The position numbers and the translations under genes were made by a program. Positions 38,221-47,022 of a stretch of 64,000 bases of DNA are shown piece after piece; position 1 is the stretch's first letter; each line of letters opens with the position of its first letter. The notes beneath the pieces were generated by a model. It saw only the letters and a list, made by a program, of their open reading frames with translations, had not been told where the DNA came from and ran no database searches. This DNA comes from Arthrobacter oryzae. GTDB lineage: Bacteria > Actinomycetota > Actinomycetes > Actinomycetales > Micrococcaceae. Location: positions 744,001-808,000 of the forward strand of contig NZ_RBIR01000001.1 of the NCBI RefSeq assembly GCF_003634095.1, given 5' to 3'.

Positions 38221-39463
38221 AGACATCAGCGCCGCCGCGCCCCCGCCTCCGCCGCGGATCGAGGCAGCGGCCTTGTCCGCCGCGTTCGTCACGGCTGCCC
38301 GGCGGGCCGGCCTGTCCGCATCGCCGGACCGGGCCGCGCGGCTTGCCGAGGCACTGCACCTAATTCCGCCGCTCCAGCTTGAACAGCTCTACTGGACCTG
38401 CCGCGCGGTGCTCGTGTCCGCGCACGAGCAGGTGCCCCTGTTCGACGCCGTCTTCGCAGCCGTGTTCCGCGGCGCGGCCGTCGCCGCCCAACCCGGGTTG
38501 ACGGCAGTCCCGGCCGTCCCGCCGCCCGGGCCGGATGTCCGGAGCCGGCCCTCAGCGCCGGACGCCCGGACGCCGGGGACCGCCGCCGGCAAGACCCCGC
38601 ACCCGCGCGTGGCACTGCCGGGCCAGGAACCTTCAGAACCCGGGGGCGCCGATCGGAACGCCGTCCTTGCCATGGCGTCCGCGGACGAACACCTGCACGA
38701 AACTTCCTTCGCCGAACTCTCTGCCGACGAAGTGCTGGAGGTTCGGCGCCTGGCAGCGGCGCTGCGGCTGGCTACGCCGCTCCGGCTGAGCCGCCGCACG
38801 CGGGCATCGGCGCACAGCAGCGCGAGGCTGGACGTGCGGGCGACGGTCCGCGCCGCGCGCAGGTCCGGTTCGGATGCGCCGCGGCTGCTGTATTCCCGCC
38901 GCCGCCAGCAGCGCCGCAAACTGGTGTTGCTGTGCGACGTGTCCGGGTCCATGGAGCCCTACACCCGGGTCTTCGTGTCCCTGTTGCAGGGCGCCGTCAC
39001 CGGCGCAGGTGCCGAAGCGTTTGTTTTCTCCACCCGGCTGACCCGGCTGACCAGGCAGCTCGCCCGGCGCGATCCCGACGAAGCCCTGGCCCGCGCCGCT
39101 GTCTCCGCGCCGGACTGGGCCGGCGGGACACTGATCGCGGAGAGCCTCCGCCGCTTCGTCGATGAGCACGGCCGCCGCGGACTCGCGCGCGGAGCTGTGG
39201 TGGTGGTGATTTCGGACGGCTGGGCCGGCGAAGATCCTGAGCAGGTGGCAACGCAGATGGCCCGCCTGCGGCGGCTCGCCCATCGGATCATCTGGGTGAA
39301 TCCCCGCAAAGCGGCACCGAATTACCAGCCCCTCGTGGGCGGCATGGCGGCGGCACTCCCCTACTGCGACGCTTTCGTCAGCGGCCACAGTTACAGCGCT
39401 TTGGCTGATGTGGCTGCCGCCATCCGCGGCAGCGGCCAGGTTTCGGAGGAATTGCACGTATGA
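38213..39463 (+). CDS. coxE: VWA-domain protein CoxE
   Basis: 416 residues from ATG 38213 with GGAGG six bases upstream; it overlaps coxD by 8 bp. The C-terminal half is a VWA domain with an intact MIDAS motif, LLCDVSGSMEPYTR (DxSxS), and later VVVISDGWAGEDPEQ. The N-terminal half is Ala/Pro-rich with a helical domain. CoxE partners the MoxR ATPase CoxD during assembly of the Mo-Cu site of CO dehydrogenase. The pairing and order here match known cox operons. Confidence 0.92.
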   Translation: MGEDISAAAPPPPPRIEAAALSAAFVTAARRAGLSASPDRAARLAEALHLIPPLQLEQLYWTCRAVLVSAHEQVPLFDAVFAAVFRGAAVAAQPGLTAVPAVPPPGPDVRSRPSAPDARTPGTAAGKTPHPRVALPGQEPSEPGGADRNAVLAMASADEHLHETSFAELSADEVLEVRRLAAALRLATPLRLSRRTRASAHSSARLDVRATVRAARRSGSDAPRLLYSRRRQQRRKLVLLCDVSGSMEPYTRVFVSLLQGAVTGAGAEAFVFSTRLTRLTRQLARRDPDEALARAAVSAPDWAGGTLIAESLRRFVDEHGRRGLARGAVVVVISDGWAGEDPEQVATQMARLRRLAHRIIWVNPRKAAPNYQPLVGGMAAALPYCDAFVSGHSYSALADVAAAIRGSGQVSEELHV

Positions 39464-39485
39464 GCGAGAGGCAAGGGAGCAGCTA

Positions 39486-40259
39486 ATGCAGATTGACAGC
39501 ACGTTTTCAGTGGTGGCACCGATAGACCGGGTGTGGGACACCCTCATGGACTTTGAACGGGTGGCCGGCTGCCTTCCAGGCGCCAAGATCCTGAACAAGC
39601 TCTCCGACGACGCCTACCAAGTGGGCATGACGGTGAAGCTCGGCCCCGTCACGATGCAGTACAGGGGTCTGCTGAACGTCCTCGAACGAGACCCCGCCGG
39701 ACACCGCGCCGTACTCGGCGGCAAGGCCCAGGAGACCCGCGGACAGGGCACCGCCGAGGCAACCGTGACCTTGGAGCTGGCCGCGGACGGTGCGGCCACG
39801 CGGGGATCCGTCAGCGCCGACCTCGCGCTGTCCGGCAAGGCCGCAGCCATGGGCAAGGGCGTGATCGGCAGTGTCACGGAGCAGATGATGTCCCTCTTCG
39901 CCGGCAACCTGCAGGCCATGCTGGCCGAGGAAGCTCCCCCGGCGCCGGGGGGCGTTCCGGAACCGGAAGCAGTTCCGGAACCCGTACCGGCGTCGGCCGC
40001 GATTCCGGCCCGGGTCCCTGCCGCAGGGACTACGACGACGACGGCCCCTGCCGCTGGACCCGCGGCCCCGCGCCCACCGGCCGAACACGCCGCACCGGCC
40101 GGCAGTCTTGATGCCCTGAGCCTGGCCAAGGGCATCGCCGCGGATCAACTCTCCAGCCCGGCGAAGGTCCTGGGCATCGTCGCCGTGGTGGCGGTCATCG
40201 CCTACTGGGCCGGCCGGCGTTCAGCGTTCCGGCTGCTCCGGCTGTGCGGCAGGCTCTAA
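39486..40259 (+). CDS. coxG: CoxG-type SRPBCC protein with C-terminal membrane anchor
   Basis: 257 residues from ATG 39486, 22 bp after coxE. Residues 1-150 are an SRPBCC/Bet v1-like domain (FSVVAPIDRVWDTLMDFERVAGCLPGAK, then GPVTMQYRGLLNV) characteristic of CoxG. A Pro/Ala/Thr-rich linker follows, and a hydrophobic segment near the C-terminus (VLGIVAVVAVIAYWAG) forms a probable membrane anchor. CoxG recruits CO dehydrogenase to the cytoplasmic membrane, and recent work ties it to quinone delivery. That role is family knowledge, not shown here. Confidence 0.88.
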   Translation: MQIDSTFSVVAPIDRVWDTLMDFERVAGCLPGAKILNKLSDDAYQVGMTVKLGPVTMQYRGLLNVLERDPAGHRAVLGGKAQETRGQGTAEATVTLELAADGAATRGSVSADLALSGKAAAMGKGVIGSVTEQMMSLFAGNLQAMLAEEAPPAPGGVPEPEAVPEPVPASAAIPARVPAAGTTTTTAPAAGPAAPRPPAEHAAPAGSLDALSLAKGIAADQLSSPAKVLGIVAVVAVIAYWAGRRSAFRLLRLCGRL

Positions 40260-40268
40260 GGGGCGTCG

Positions 40269-41396
40269 ATGCGCGACGTCCTGTCGGCCATCTTGCCGGA
40301 CTGGCGGAGGGGCGCCACCGCCGGGCTGGCCACGGTGGTGAACACCTTCAAATCCGCGCCACGGCTCCCCGGTGCGGCCATGCTGGTGACGGCCGGCGGC
40401 GACGCTGTGGGCTCCGTCTCCGGCGGCTGTGTCGAGGGTGCCGTCTACGAGCTGGCCAGCCAGGTCAAGGACGACGGCCAGCCCGCCCTGGTGCGCTACG
40501 GGATCAGCGACGACGACGCCTTCGCGGTGGGTCTGACCTGCGGCGGGATCATCGACATCTTCGTAGAGCCTGTCTCCCGGCAGCACTTTGCCGAACTCGA
40601 TGACGTCGCGCAGGACATCGCGGCCGGGCGGCGGATCGGCGTCGCCACAGTCATCGAACACCCTGAAGCCGGCCGCGTGGGGCGGCACCTGATCGTCAGG
40701 CCGGGCGGGTGGGAGGGAGACCTCGGCTCGGAGCGTACCAATCACGCGGTGGGCGATGACACCCAGGGCCTGCTCGCTGCCGGGCGGACGACCATCCTGA
40801 CTTACGGTGTTGACGGCCAGCGGCTCGACACCGGCATGCGCGTCTTCTTCGCAAGCTACGCGCCGCCGCCACGCATGGTCGTCTTCGGCGCCATCGACTT
40901 CGCGGCGGCACTGTCGCGGCAGGGCGCCTTCCTGGGGTACCGGGTGACAGTCTGCGACGCGCGTCCCGTCTTTGCCACGCCCGCGAGGTTCCCCGACGCC
41001 GCCGAGGTGGTCAACGCGTGGCCGCACCGCTATCTGAAGGACCAGTTTGACCAGGGACTGCTGGATGCCAGGACCGTGCTGTGCGTCCTCACCCACGATC
41101 CGAAGTTCGATATCCCCGTCCTGGAGGTGGCCCTGAGGGGCGGTCCCGTGGCGTTTGTCGGCGCTATGGGATCCAGGCGCACGCACGAGGACAGGATGGC
41201 ACGGCTCCGGGAGGCGGGACTGAGCGAGGCCGAACTGTCCCGGCTCCACAGTCCCGTGGGCTTGGATCTGGGCGCCCGCACACCCGAGGAGACGGCTGTA
41301 TCCATCGCCGCGGAGTTCATCGCCCAGCAGTGGAACGGCAGCGGGGAGCCGTTGCGGGAAATCGATGAACGGATCCACCATGACGAACAGCTGTGA
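40269..41396 (+). CDS. coxI: XdhC family protein, CoxI-like
   Basis: 375 residues from ATG 40269, 9 bp after coxG and last in the operon. It has a full XdhC layout: the N-terminal XdhC_CoxI domain (ATVVNTFKSAPRLPGAAMLV, VSGGCVEGAVYELA, GLTCGGIIDIFVEP) and the C-terminal Rossmann domain (RMVVFGAIDFAAALSRQGAFLGY). Members bind and protect the sulfurated Mo cofactor and deliver it to xanthine oxidase-family enzymes. This is the second XdhC protein of the operon and, unlike the first, has no YHS domain. The symbol is by family and position. Confidence 0.82.
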   Translation: MRDVLSAILPDWRRGATAGLATVVNTFKSAPRLPGAAMLVTAGGDAVGSVSGGCVEGAVYELASQVKDDGQPALVRYGISDDDAFAVGLTCGGIIDIFVEPVSRQHFAELDDVAQDIAAGRRIGVATVIEHPEAGRVGRHLIVRPGGWEGDLGSERTNHAVGDDTQGLLAAGRTTILTYGVDGQRLDTGMRVFFASYAPPPRMVVFGAIDFAAALSRQGAFLGYRVTVCDARPVFATPARFPDAAEVVNAWPHRYLKDQFDQGLLDARTVLCVLTHDPKFDIPVLEVALRGGPVAFVGAMGSRRTHEDRMARLREAGLSEAELSRLHSPVGLDLGARTPEETAVSIAAEFIAQQWNGSGEPLREIDERIHHDEQL

Positions 41397-41603
41397 CGGG
41401 GCAGCTTCGGCCAACAGCGCCTGAGCAGGCAAGCCTGCGCCGAAGAGCCCCATCCAGAGAAACGATCAAGGGGGAAACGATCCGGAGCGCCCGTGACCGC
41501 GGACGAGGCAGCCCGGCGCTAGTCCCCGGGCCCGGACGCGTGCCGCGCCGCCTGGCCCGGATTCCGGCCAGCGCCCGGATTCTTGTCAGCCCACGGATTC
41601 CCG

Positions 41604-42152
41604 TCAGCGCCCGGCGGCGGCAGGGACGGCCGAGAGCAGCTCACGGTACCGGGCTGCGTGCCGGTCAAGTTCATCGGCGTCCGCCCCGTGCGCCGAGTGC
41701 AGGATGAGGGGCTCGGCCATGTCCAGCCCGCACAGGTGTGCGGTGGCATGGAGCGGGCGCAGGAGCTCGTCCATCGTGAAGCGGTTGTGCCCCGACGGCG
41801 CGTAGGACGATTCCGGGCCTCCGGTGGACAGGGCGAGCTGGAGTCGCTTGCCGTGGAGGGCGTCTCCTCCCGTGCCGTACGCAAAGCCGTACGTGAGAAC
41901 CTGGTCCATCCATTCCTTCAGCACTCCAGGCACCGAGTACCAGTGCCAGGGGAAGGCCCAGACGATGGTGTCGTGCCCGCGCAGCAGCTCCTGCTCCCGG
42001 GCCGCATCGATCCGGCGATCCGGATACGCGGCGGAGAGATCGTGGACGGTGACGTGTTCCATGTCCTTGACGGCTGCGGTGAGATGCGCAGTGATCCGTG
42101 AGCTCCCGAGGTCAGGGTGGGCAACGAGGACGAGCGTGCGGTGGAGGGTCAT
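41604..42152 (-). CDS. NAD(P)H-dependent quinone oxidoreductase, flavodoxin fold
   Basis: 182 residues from ATG 42152, which overlaps the SDR stop as ATGA. Segments RTLVLVAHPDLGSSRI at the N-terminus (phosphate-binding loop for FMN/FAD), AFPWHWYSVPGVLKEWMDQV and STGGPESSYAP match the KefF/MdaB/NQO1-like family, which reduces quinones by two electrons. It probably counters electrophile or quinone stress. It shares an operon with the upstream SDR gene under a promoter bearing two inverted repeats. The gap 41397-41603 after it shows no gene. Confidence 0.88.
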   Translation of the reverse strand: MTLHRTLVLVAHPDLGSSRITAHLTAAVKDMEHVTVHDLSAAYPDRRIDAAREQELLRGHDTIVWAFPWHWYSVPGVLKEWMDQVLTYGFAYGTGGDALHGKRLQLALSTGGPESSYAPSGHNRFTMDELLRPLHATAHLCGLDMAEPLILHSAHGADADELDRHAARYRELLSAVPAAAGR

Positions 42153-43027
42153 GGAAGATTCGTGCTTCTTTCAGAATCGGGTTCGAGTCCTACCAAGGCC
42201 GCGCTGACCCGCCAGAGGCGGTCGGCATCGACTTGGCTGTAACTGCGCTTTGAGGATTTCTTCGGTGTGCTGTTGGCAAAATACTGGCCGGACACGTTTT
42301 CCAGCCCAGGCGCCGAGGCGAGATAGAGCGAGGTTTGAGCGCCCTGCTCGGGAGTTTTCATCCACCGCTGCACCAGCGGGGTCAGGAACTCCTGGAGCGG
42401 GCCCGGGTCCTCGGCTCCGAACGCCGTAGCCACCACTCCGGGGTGGAGCGCGTTGGCGGTGACGCCGGTACCGCGGAGCCGGGCGGCAAGTGCGTAGGTG
42501 AACAGGACGTTGGCCAGTTTCGACTGGTTGTACGCCCGTTGCCCGGAATAGGACCGCTCGGCCTGCAGGTCAGCGAAGTCCATGCGTCCCATGGCCTGGG
42601 CGCCGGATGAAACCGTCACGATGCGCGCCGGGCCGCCCTCGCCCAACCGCTCAAGGAGAAGGTTGGTGAGCAGGAACGGCGCCAGGTGGTTAAGGGCAAA
42701 AGTGTATTCAAGCCCGTCAACGGTCACGCGCCGGGTGTTCCAGAATCCCCCCACGTTGTTGACCAGCACATCCAGGCTGTCGAAGGTGCGCAGCACCTTG
42801 CCGGCCAGGCTTCGGACCTCCTGCTGGGAGGAGAGGTCGGCTATGAACACCTCGACGGGTGCCGTGGCCACGGCGCGGATCTGCTCCGCTGCCTGGGCGG
42901 CCCTGCCTGCATCGCGTCCCGTGATGGCAACCCGCGCTCCCCGGGCGGCCAGGCCCAGGGCCGTCGCTTTGCCGATCCCGCCGGTGCCGCCGGTGATCAG
43001 AACAGTCTTTCCAGCCATTGATGGCAT
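42149..43027 (-). CDS. short-chain dehydrogenase/reductase
   Basis: 292 residues from ATG 43027; an ATG at 43066 is unlikely because it abuts an operator, and 43018 is also possible. The nucleotide-binding motif is TGGTGGIGKA and the catalytic Tyr-Lys pair is YNQSK around residue 155, with NNVGG in the usual place. The sequence resembles retinol dehydrogenase/protochlorophyllide reductase-like SDRs. Substrate unknown. It is the first gene of a two-gene operon with a quinone reductase and is probably controlled by a TetR-type repressor encoded elsewhere. Confidence 0.88.
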   Translation of the reverse strand: MPSMAGKTVLITGGTGGIGKATALGLAARGARVAITGRDAGRAAQAAEQIRAVATAPVEVFIADLSSQQEVRSLAGKVLRTFDSLDVLVNNVGGFWNTRRVTVDGLEYTFALNHLAPFLLTNLLLERLGEGGPARIVTVSSGAQAMGRMDFADLQAERSYSGQRAYNQSKLANVLFTYALAARLRGTGVTANALHPGVVATAFGAEDPGPLQEFLTPLVQRWMKTPEQGAQTSLYLASAPGLENVSGQYFANSTPKKSSKRSYSQVDADRLWRVSAALVGLEPDSERSTNLP

Positions 43028-43065
43028 TCCGGCCCCCGCTCTTTGGACACTTCGGTGAATAGGCA

Positions 43066-43121
43066 TAGACAGAAGTGTCTACGCCCGAACGAAGTTATCA
43101 GACAGAACTGTCTGTGCACAA
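43066..43121 (-). promoter_or_regulatory. promoter with two TetR-like operators
   Basis: Two inverted repeats of the form AGACA-GAA(G/C)-TGTCT lie at 43066-43081 (TAGACA/TGTCTA arms) and 43099-43114 (CAGACA/TGTCTG arms), with centres 33 bp apart. A promoter candidate on the minus strand, TTGTGC (43121-43116) and GATAAC (43099-43094), brackets the second repeat. Placement suits repression of the SDR/quinone reductase operon. Confidence 0.7.
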
Positions 43122-43214
43122 TCGGGCCCGGGTCTGCGCACTAGCCGGACTCAAGGCTGGCGGCCGGGCTGTACGGTAGGGGCCCCGGCCCGCCGTCGGG
43201 CGTAAGCTCGTCCC

Positions 43215-43835
43215 ATGGCGAGATACTTCGATGTGCATCCCGAAAACCCCCAGCAGCGTTCGATCCACCAGGCGGTGGAGATTGTGCGCTCAGGCGGCCT
43301 GATCGCCTACCCCACCGATTCCTGCTATGCCCTGGGCGCGCAGGTGGGCAACCGGGAGGCCCTGGACCGGATTAGGAGCATCCGTCAGCTCGATAGCAAG
43401 CATCACTTCACCCTGGTCTGCAAGGACTTCGCGCAGCTGGGCCAGTTTGTCCAGATCGATAATGACGTCTTCCGGAGCATCAAGGCCGTCACGCCCGGCA
43501 GTTACACGTTCATCCTGCCGGCCACCCGGGAGGTCCCCAAGCGGCTGCTGCACCCGAAAAAGAAAACAGTTGGCGTGCGCATCCCGGACAACCACGTGGT
43601 CCAGGCACTGCTGGCCGAACTCGGCGAACCGCTGTTGTCCAGCACCTTGCTTCTTCCGGATGAGGAGGAGCCGCTGACCCAGGGCTGGGAGATCAAGGAG
43701 CGGCTGGATCACGTGGTGGATGCCGTGATCGATTCCGGCGACTGCGGTGCAGAGCCGACCACCGTGATCGACTTCTCCAGCGGCGTCGCAGAAGTTGTCA
43801 GGCGCGGCATGGGCGATCCTTCCCGCTTCGAATAG
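43215..43835 (+). CDS. YciO-type threonylcarbamoyl-AMP synthase family protein
   Basis: 206 residues from ATG. The YrdC/Sua5 fold is clear from GGLIAYPTDSCYALGAQVGN near residue 30 and KHHFTLVCKDFAQLGQF, which replaces the KRP(x)KPL/S pattern of TsaC with the YciO version. The later VGVRIPDNHVVQALL and TTVIDFSSG segments fit the same group. True TsaC/Sua5 make the threonylcarbamoyl-AMP used for tRNA t6A; the role of the YciO branch is less clear. It stands alone. Confidence 0.87.
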   Translation: MARYFDVHPENPQQRSIHQAVEIVRSGGLIAYPTDSCYALGAQVGNREALDRIRSIRQLDSKHHFTLVCKDFAQLGQFVQIDNDVFRSIKAVTPGSYTFILPATREVPKRLLHPKKKTVGVRIPDNHVVQALLAELGEPLLSSTLLLPDEEEPLTQGWEIKERLDHVVDAVIDSGDCGAEPTTVIDFSSGVAEVVRRGMGDPSRFE

Positions 43836-43868
43836 GCCGGAAGTTAGGTGCCGCCCGGGTGGTGCCGG

Positions 43869-44132
43869 CTAGGCCAATTCCGCCGCACGCGCTTTCCGGT
43901 TCCGTAGCCACCGGCGGACCAGATCGATGGCTGCGACGAGTCCTGCGAGGGGCGACAGCACCGCTACGGCGTAGACGAACAGCAGCCACGTCAAAGTGGT
44001 CACCGGCGTCTGGCGGGAGCTCAGCAGCGATAGTCCGCCGAAGAGGCCAAGGACCCAGAACAGAATGACCCCCGACAACACTGCTGCCGCGGGGAAGTAC
44101 TCGTTCGTGACGACTTTCTTCAAAGTTTCCAT
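43869..44132 (-). CDS. small two-helix membrane protein
   Basis: 87 residues from ATG 44132 with an excellent ribosome site (GAGGAGG). Two hydrophobic helices are visible (AAAVLSGVILFWVLGLFGGLSLL and TWLLFVYAVAVLSPLAGLVAAI), followed by a basic cytoplasmic tail (RRWLRNRKARAAEL). I recognise no family. It is convergent with the YciO-type gene. Confidence 0.75.
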   Translation of the reverse strand: METLKKVVTNEYFPAAAVLSGVILFWVLGLFGGLSLLSSRQTPVTTLTWLLFVYAVAVLSPLAGLVAAIDLVRRWLRNRKARAAELA

Positions 44133-44457
44133 GGGCCCTCCTCACACCCGGCGGTCGGACTGCCCGCCAGGGTCCTTCCAAGTATGAGGCCCGGGATGGC
44201 GGATTTTCCCGAGAATCCCGGCCACGTGACGAAGCTAACGCCCTGCTCTTCGCGCCCGCTCCCGGCCCTTCAAGCGGCGGTCACCCGTGCCGTCAGAGCC
44301 GGGCCGCCGGAACAGGTGACTCGGTGCGCATGAAGCCCCCGGCAGGCATGGCCGAACCGGCCGCCTCCGTCCTGCAGGCCGCACGGGCCAGGGCCCGGCA
44401 ACAGAGGAAACGGTAGGCCCAAAAGACGGCGTAGTACCGTCTGTCCGGTCGACAGCG
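44133..44457. other. 325-bp gap between minus-strand genes
   Basis: No convincing gene. An imperfect-loop inverted repeat (CCGGGAT at 44191-44197 with ATCCCGG at 44215-44221) lies about 60 bp before the small membrane protein start. A 28-codon frame at 44329 has no supporting ribosome site. The 3' end of the SARP gene begins at 44458. Confidence 0.5.
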
Positions 44458-45489
44458 TCAGACCGCCGCGCGGACGCGCTGGAGGAACGAATCCAACACG
44501 CGCCCGGCGTTTTCATGCATACGCCGCGACTCGGCGGCCGGCAGTTGCCGGTTCTTGGGCCCGTTCAACCGCTCGCCCAGATACAGCAGCGCCGCCAGCA
44601 CCTCGGAGAGCTCGGAGTTGCCTTCGGCACGCTGCCGCAGCAGCCTCAGATGGGCCTCTTGCAAGGCCGGACCGGGCGTGCAGCCAAGGTCGCGGTCAAA
44701 CAGCCGTCGGCAGCGGTCGTAGGCCGCCAGGCCCTCCGCTGGCAGGCCCGCCTGTTCGTAGGCTGTTACCAGCACCGTCCACGCCCGTTCGTTGAGGGGC
44801 TCAGCCCTGATGGCCGCCTGAACGAGGTTGACGGCGTCGTCCGGCTTGTCCAGAAGGGCCGCCGTCTCGGCGGCAAGGATCTGCAGCGCGACCCTTTCGG
44901 CCATATGGCGGGTGCGCGCCTCGTCGGCCCAGTCGGAGGAAAGCTCAAAACCGAGCAGCGGCGCGGCGGACATCTCGAGGGCCTCAAGCAGCAGCGGATA
45001 GGCCTCATCGGGGGGCAGCTCGCCGGCATCCCGGACCATTCCACGGAACCGGAACAGGTCCAGGTCCACAAGGGTCGGATCCAGGACGTACCCGCTGTTT
45101 GCGGTGCGCAGCGGACCGGTTTTGGTCTGGCCAGGCTGAATGGCCCGCCGGATACCACTGATATAGCTCTCGAGCGTCGCCACCGAGCCGTCACTGGCAC
45201 CCGCGCCCCACAGCAGATCGATGAGGCGGGTTTTAGACACGGGCGTTCCAAGGTTCAGCAGCAGAATTTCCAGAATATGCCGGGGTTTGCAACCCCCCAT
45301 GTCGGCAGCGGTGAGCGCCACGCCGTCCCGGCGCACTTCAAAGGATCCAAATAAGCGGACCGAAATGGAGGGGGCACTTTCCAATAGGCTTTCCACGATA
45401 TTCTCCGATTTCCCCAGATCAAACGTCCTCAACCGTCTGCGGATAGCCGGACCAACCGAAACCAGGCCGTACTGAGACTCTGTTCCCAC
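44458..45489 (-). CDS. SARP-type transcriptional regulator with BTAD domain
   Basis: 343 residues from GTG 45489; the true start is uncertain because the first 40 residues are variable. Residues about 42-130 form an OmpR-like winged helix typical of SARPs (ISVRLFGSFEVRRDGVAL, KPRHILEILLLNLGTPVSKTRLIDLLWG). Residues about 135-290 are the bacterial transcriptional activator domain (DLDLFRFRGMVRDAGELPP through ERAWTVLVTAYEQAGLPAEGLAAYDR). SARPs usually activate secondary-metabolite clusters, but no biosynthetic genes are nearby, so this is an orphan with unknown targets. Confidence 0.88.
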   Translation of the reverse strand: MGTESQYGLVSVGPAIRRRLRTFDLGKSENIVESLLESAPSISVRLFGSFEVRRDGVALTAADMGGCKPRHILEILLLNLGTPVSKTRLIDLLWGAGASDGSVATLESYISGIRRAIQPGQTKTGPLRTANSGYVLDPTLVDLDLFRFRGMVRDAGELPPDEAYPLLLEALEMSAAPLLGFELSSDWADEARTRHMAERVALQILAAETAALLDKPDDAVNLVQAAIRAEPLNERAWTVLVTAYEQAGLPAEGLAAYDRCRRLFDRDLGCTPGPALQEAHLRLLRQRAEGNSELSEVLAALLYLGERLNGPKNRQLPAAESRRMHENAGRVLDSFLQRVRAAV

Positions 45490-45762
45490 CGGCTTTCCAT
45501 TGACACCGTGACATGCCGCACGTGGCGCAACAAGGCATGCTGCTACCCGATCTTTCGCCCGGAGAAAGACGCGTACAGGCGTCAGTACCGCTGGGTGAAT
45601 CGGCGGAGCCGCAAACAGGTATTTGCAGCGGTAAACAAGTAATCCTCCGCGGCGGCCGCAGCCAAACGCAAGTAGTCCAGGTGTCGGCGAGAACCCGCTC
45701 CCGAACGATTTTCCGGCGCATTTTTCGGCGCACGGAACCGGCTTTTGCGGCGGAAGATTTCG

Positions 45763-46746
45763 CTATTGGTTGTCTGTCATCTCCGCCGGCACTGCCACCA
45801 AATTCACTTCCGCGCCGTCGCGGAGCACGGCAAGATCCAGGGGCTCCCCGATCGCTTCGGCAAAGAGGAGTTTCTGCAGGCTTTCGGCGTTGGAAACATA
45901 CATCTGGCCGACCTTCAGGAGGATGTCGCCGGCCCTCAGTCCGGCGCGTTCGGCGGGTGAGTCGGGGAGGACTTCGACCACCAGCAGGCCCTCCCTGCGG
46001 CCCGTCCGGACCACGGCCCGGGGCTGGAGCTGGACGGGGGTGTTCACCAGGCCAAGATAGGCCCGGCGGACGCGGCCGTCTTTGAGCAGGGAAGCGATGA
46101 TGCGCCGGGACGTGGCGTTGATGGGGACCGCCAGGCCGAGCCCCACCCCGGCAACGGCCGTATTGATGCCTACGATCCGGCCGCGGGCGTCCGCCAGCGC
46201 ACCTCCGGAGCTGCCCGGGTTGAGCGCCGCGTCGGTCTGGATGACGTCCTCGATCACGCGTCGGTTCCGTCCGGACCAGACGGGAATGGACCGGCCCAGC
46301 CCGCTGACGACGCCGGCCGTGACGGAGCCTGAGAGCCCGAGCGGATTGCCCACGGCGATGACCAGCTGGCCGACCCGGAGCAATTCGGCGTCGCCCATGT
46401 CGGCAGGGGCCGCGGTGGGAGCCCTTCCATGGACCACGGCAAGATCGGAAAGCGGGTCGGCCCCGACCACCTCCACAGCCGAAGCGGTACCGTCAGCGAA
46501 GGCCGCATGGCCGGACTCCGCACCACCCACCACATGGGCGTTGGTGAGCAAGTACCCGTCCGTGGTGAAGAGCACGGCCGACCCGGCGCCTACCCTGCGC
46601 CGGCCGGAGCGACCGCTGCCGGACATTTCGAGCGCGGCGACATGCGGTGTGACAGCTGCGGCCACGCGGATGACGGTCGCGGAATAGGAATCCAGCGGGT
46701 CCTCGGACACGTCGGATCCCGATGCCCTGCTGATAGCTTTCGCCAC
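45763..46746 (-). CDS. HtrA/DegP-like trypsin-fold serine protease with PDZ domain
   Basis: 327 residues from GTG 46746 with a near-perfect ribosome site (AGGAGGTG). The catalytic triad is visible: His in LLTNAHVVGG, Asp in DPLSDLAVV and Ser in NPGSSGGALAD. A PDZ domain follows (VEVLPDSPAERAGLRAGDILLKVG). Unlike most actinobacterial HtrA proteins there is no N-terminal signal peptide or membrane anchor in the first 60 residues, so it appears cytoplasmic. It is divergent from the HtaA-domain gene, with three 13-14-bp direct repeats in between. Confidence 0.9.
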   Translation of the reverse strand: MAKAISRASGSDVSEDPLDSYSATVIRVAAAVTPHVAALEMSGSGRSGRRRVGAGSAVLFTTDGYLLTNAHVVGGAESGHAAFADGTASAVEVVGADPLSDLAVVHGRAPTAAPADMGDAELLRVGQLVIAVGNPLGLSGSVTAGVVSGLGRSIPVWSGRNRRVIEDVIQTDAALNPGSSGGALADARGRIVGINTAVAGVGLGLAVPINATSRRIIASLLKDGRVRRAYLGLVNTPVQLQPRAVVRTGRREGLLVVEVLPDSPAERAGLRAGDILLKVGQMYVSNAESLQKLLFAEAIGEPLDLAVLRDGAEVNLVAVPAEMTDNQ

Positions 46747-46866
46747 TGCGCACCTCCTGCGATCCGGTACTCATCCAAGTCAACCACCGACGCACCGGCA
46801 GTAGTCCTGGCGCGCCTACGCCGTCAGAGAAATACCCCGGATGGGGCTCCGGTGTTTCAGGGAGCT

Positions 46867-46903
46867 CAGTTCAGGGTCTCAGTTCAGGGGCCGCAGTTCA
46901 GGG
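46867..46903. repeat. three direct repeats of CAGTTCAGGG
   Basis: The 10-mer CAGTTCAGGG occurs at 46867-46876, 46880-46889 and 46894-46903 (periods 13 and 14), with a related TTTCAGGG just upstream. They lie between the divergent protease and HtaA-domain genes. Confidence 0.7.
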
Positions 46904-47022
46904 GTCACCGCGCCATACTCACGGCGCAACACTCACCGCGCACGGGCTGCAATAGTTCAGCCGGGCGAGGATCCGCGGCTAGGCTCGGACGTAGATCCGC
47001 ACAACAGCCCAGGAGACCCTCC

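Noticed and set aside
41415..41440. GC-rich inverted repeat after the last cox gene as terminator
   Set aside because: The inner repeat leaves only a 2-nt loop, so it would not form a normal hairpin.
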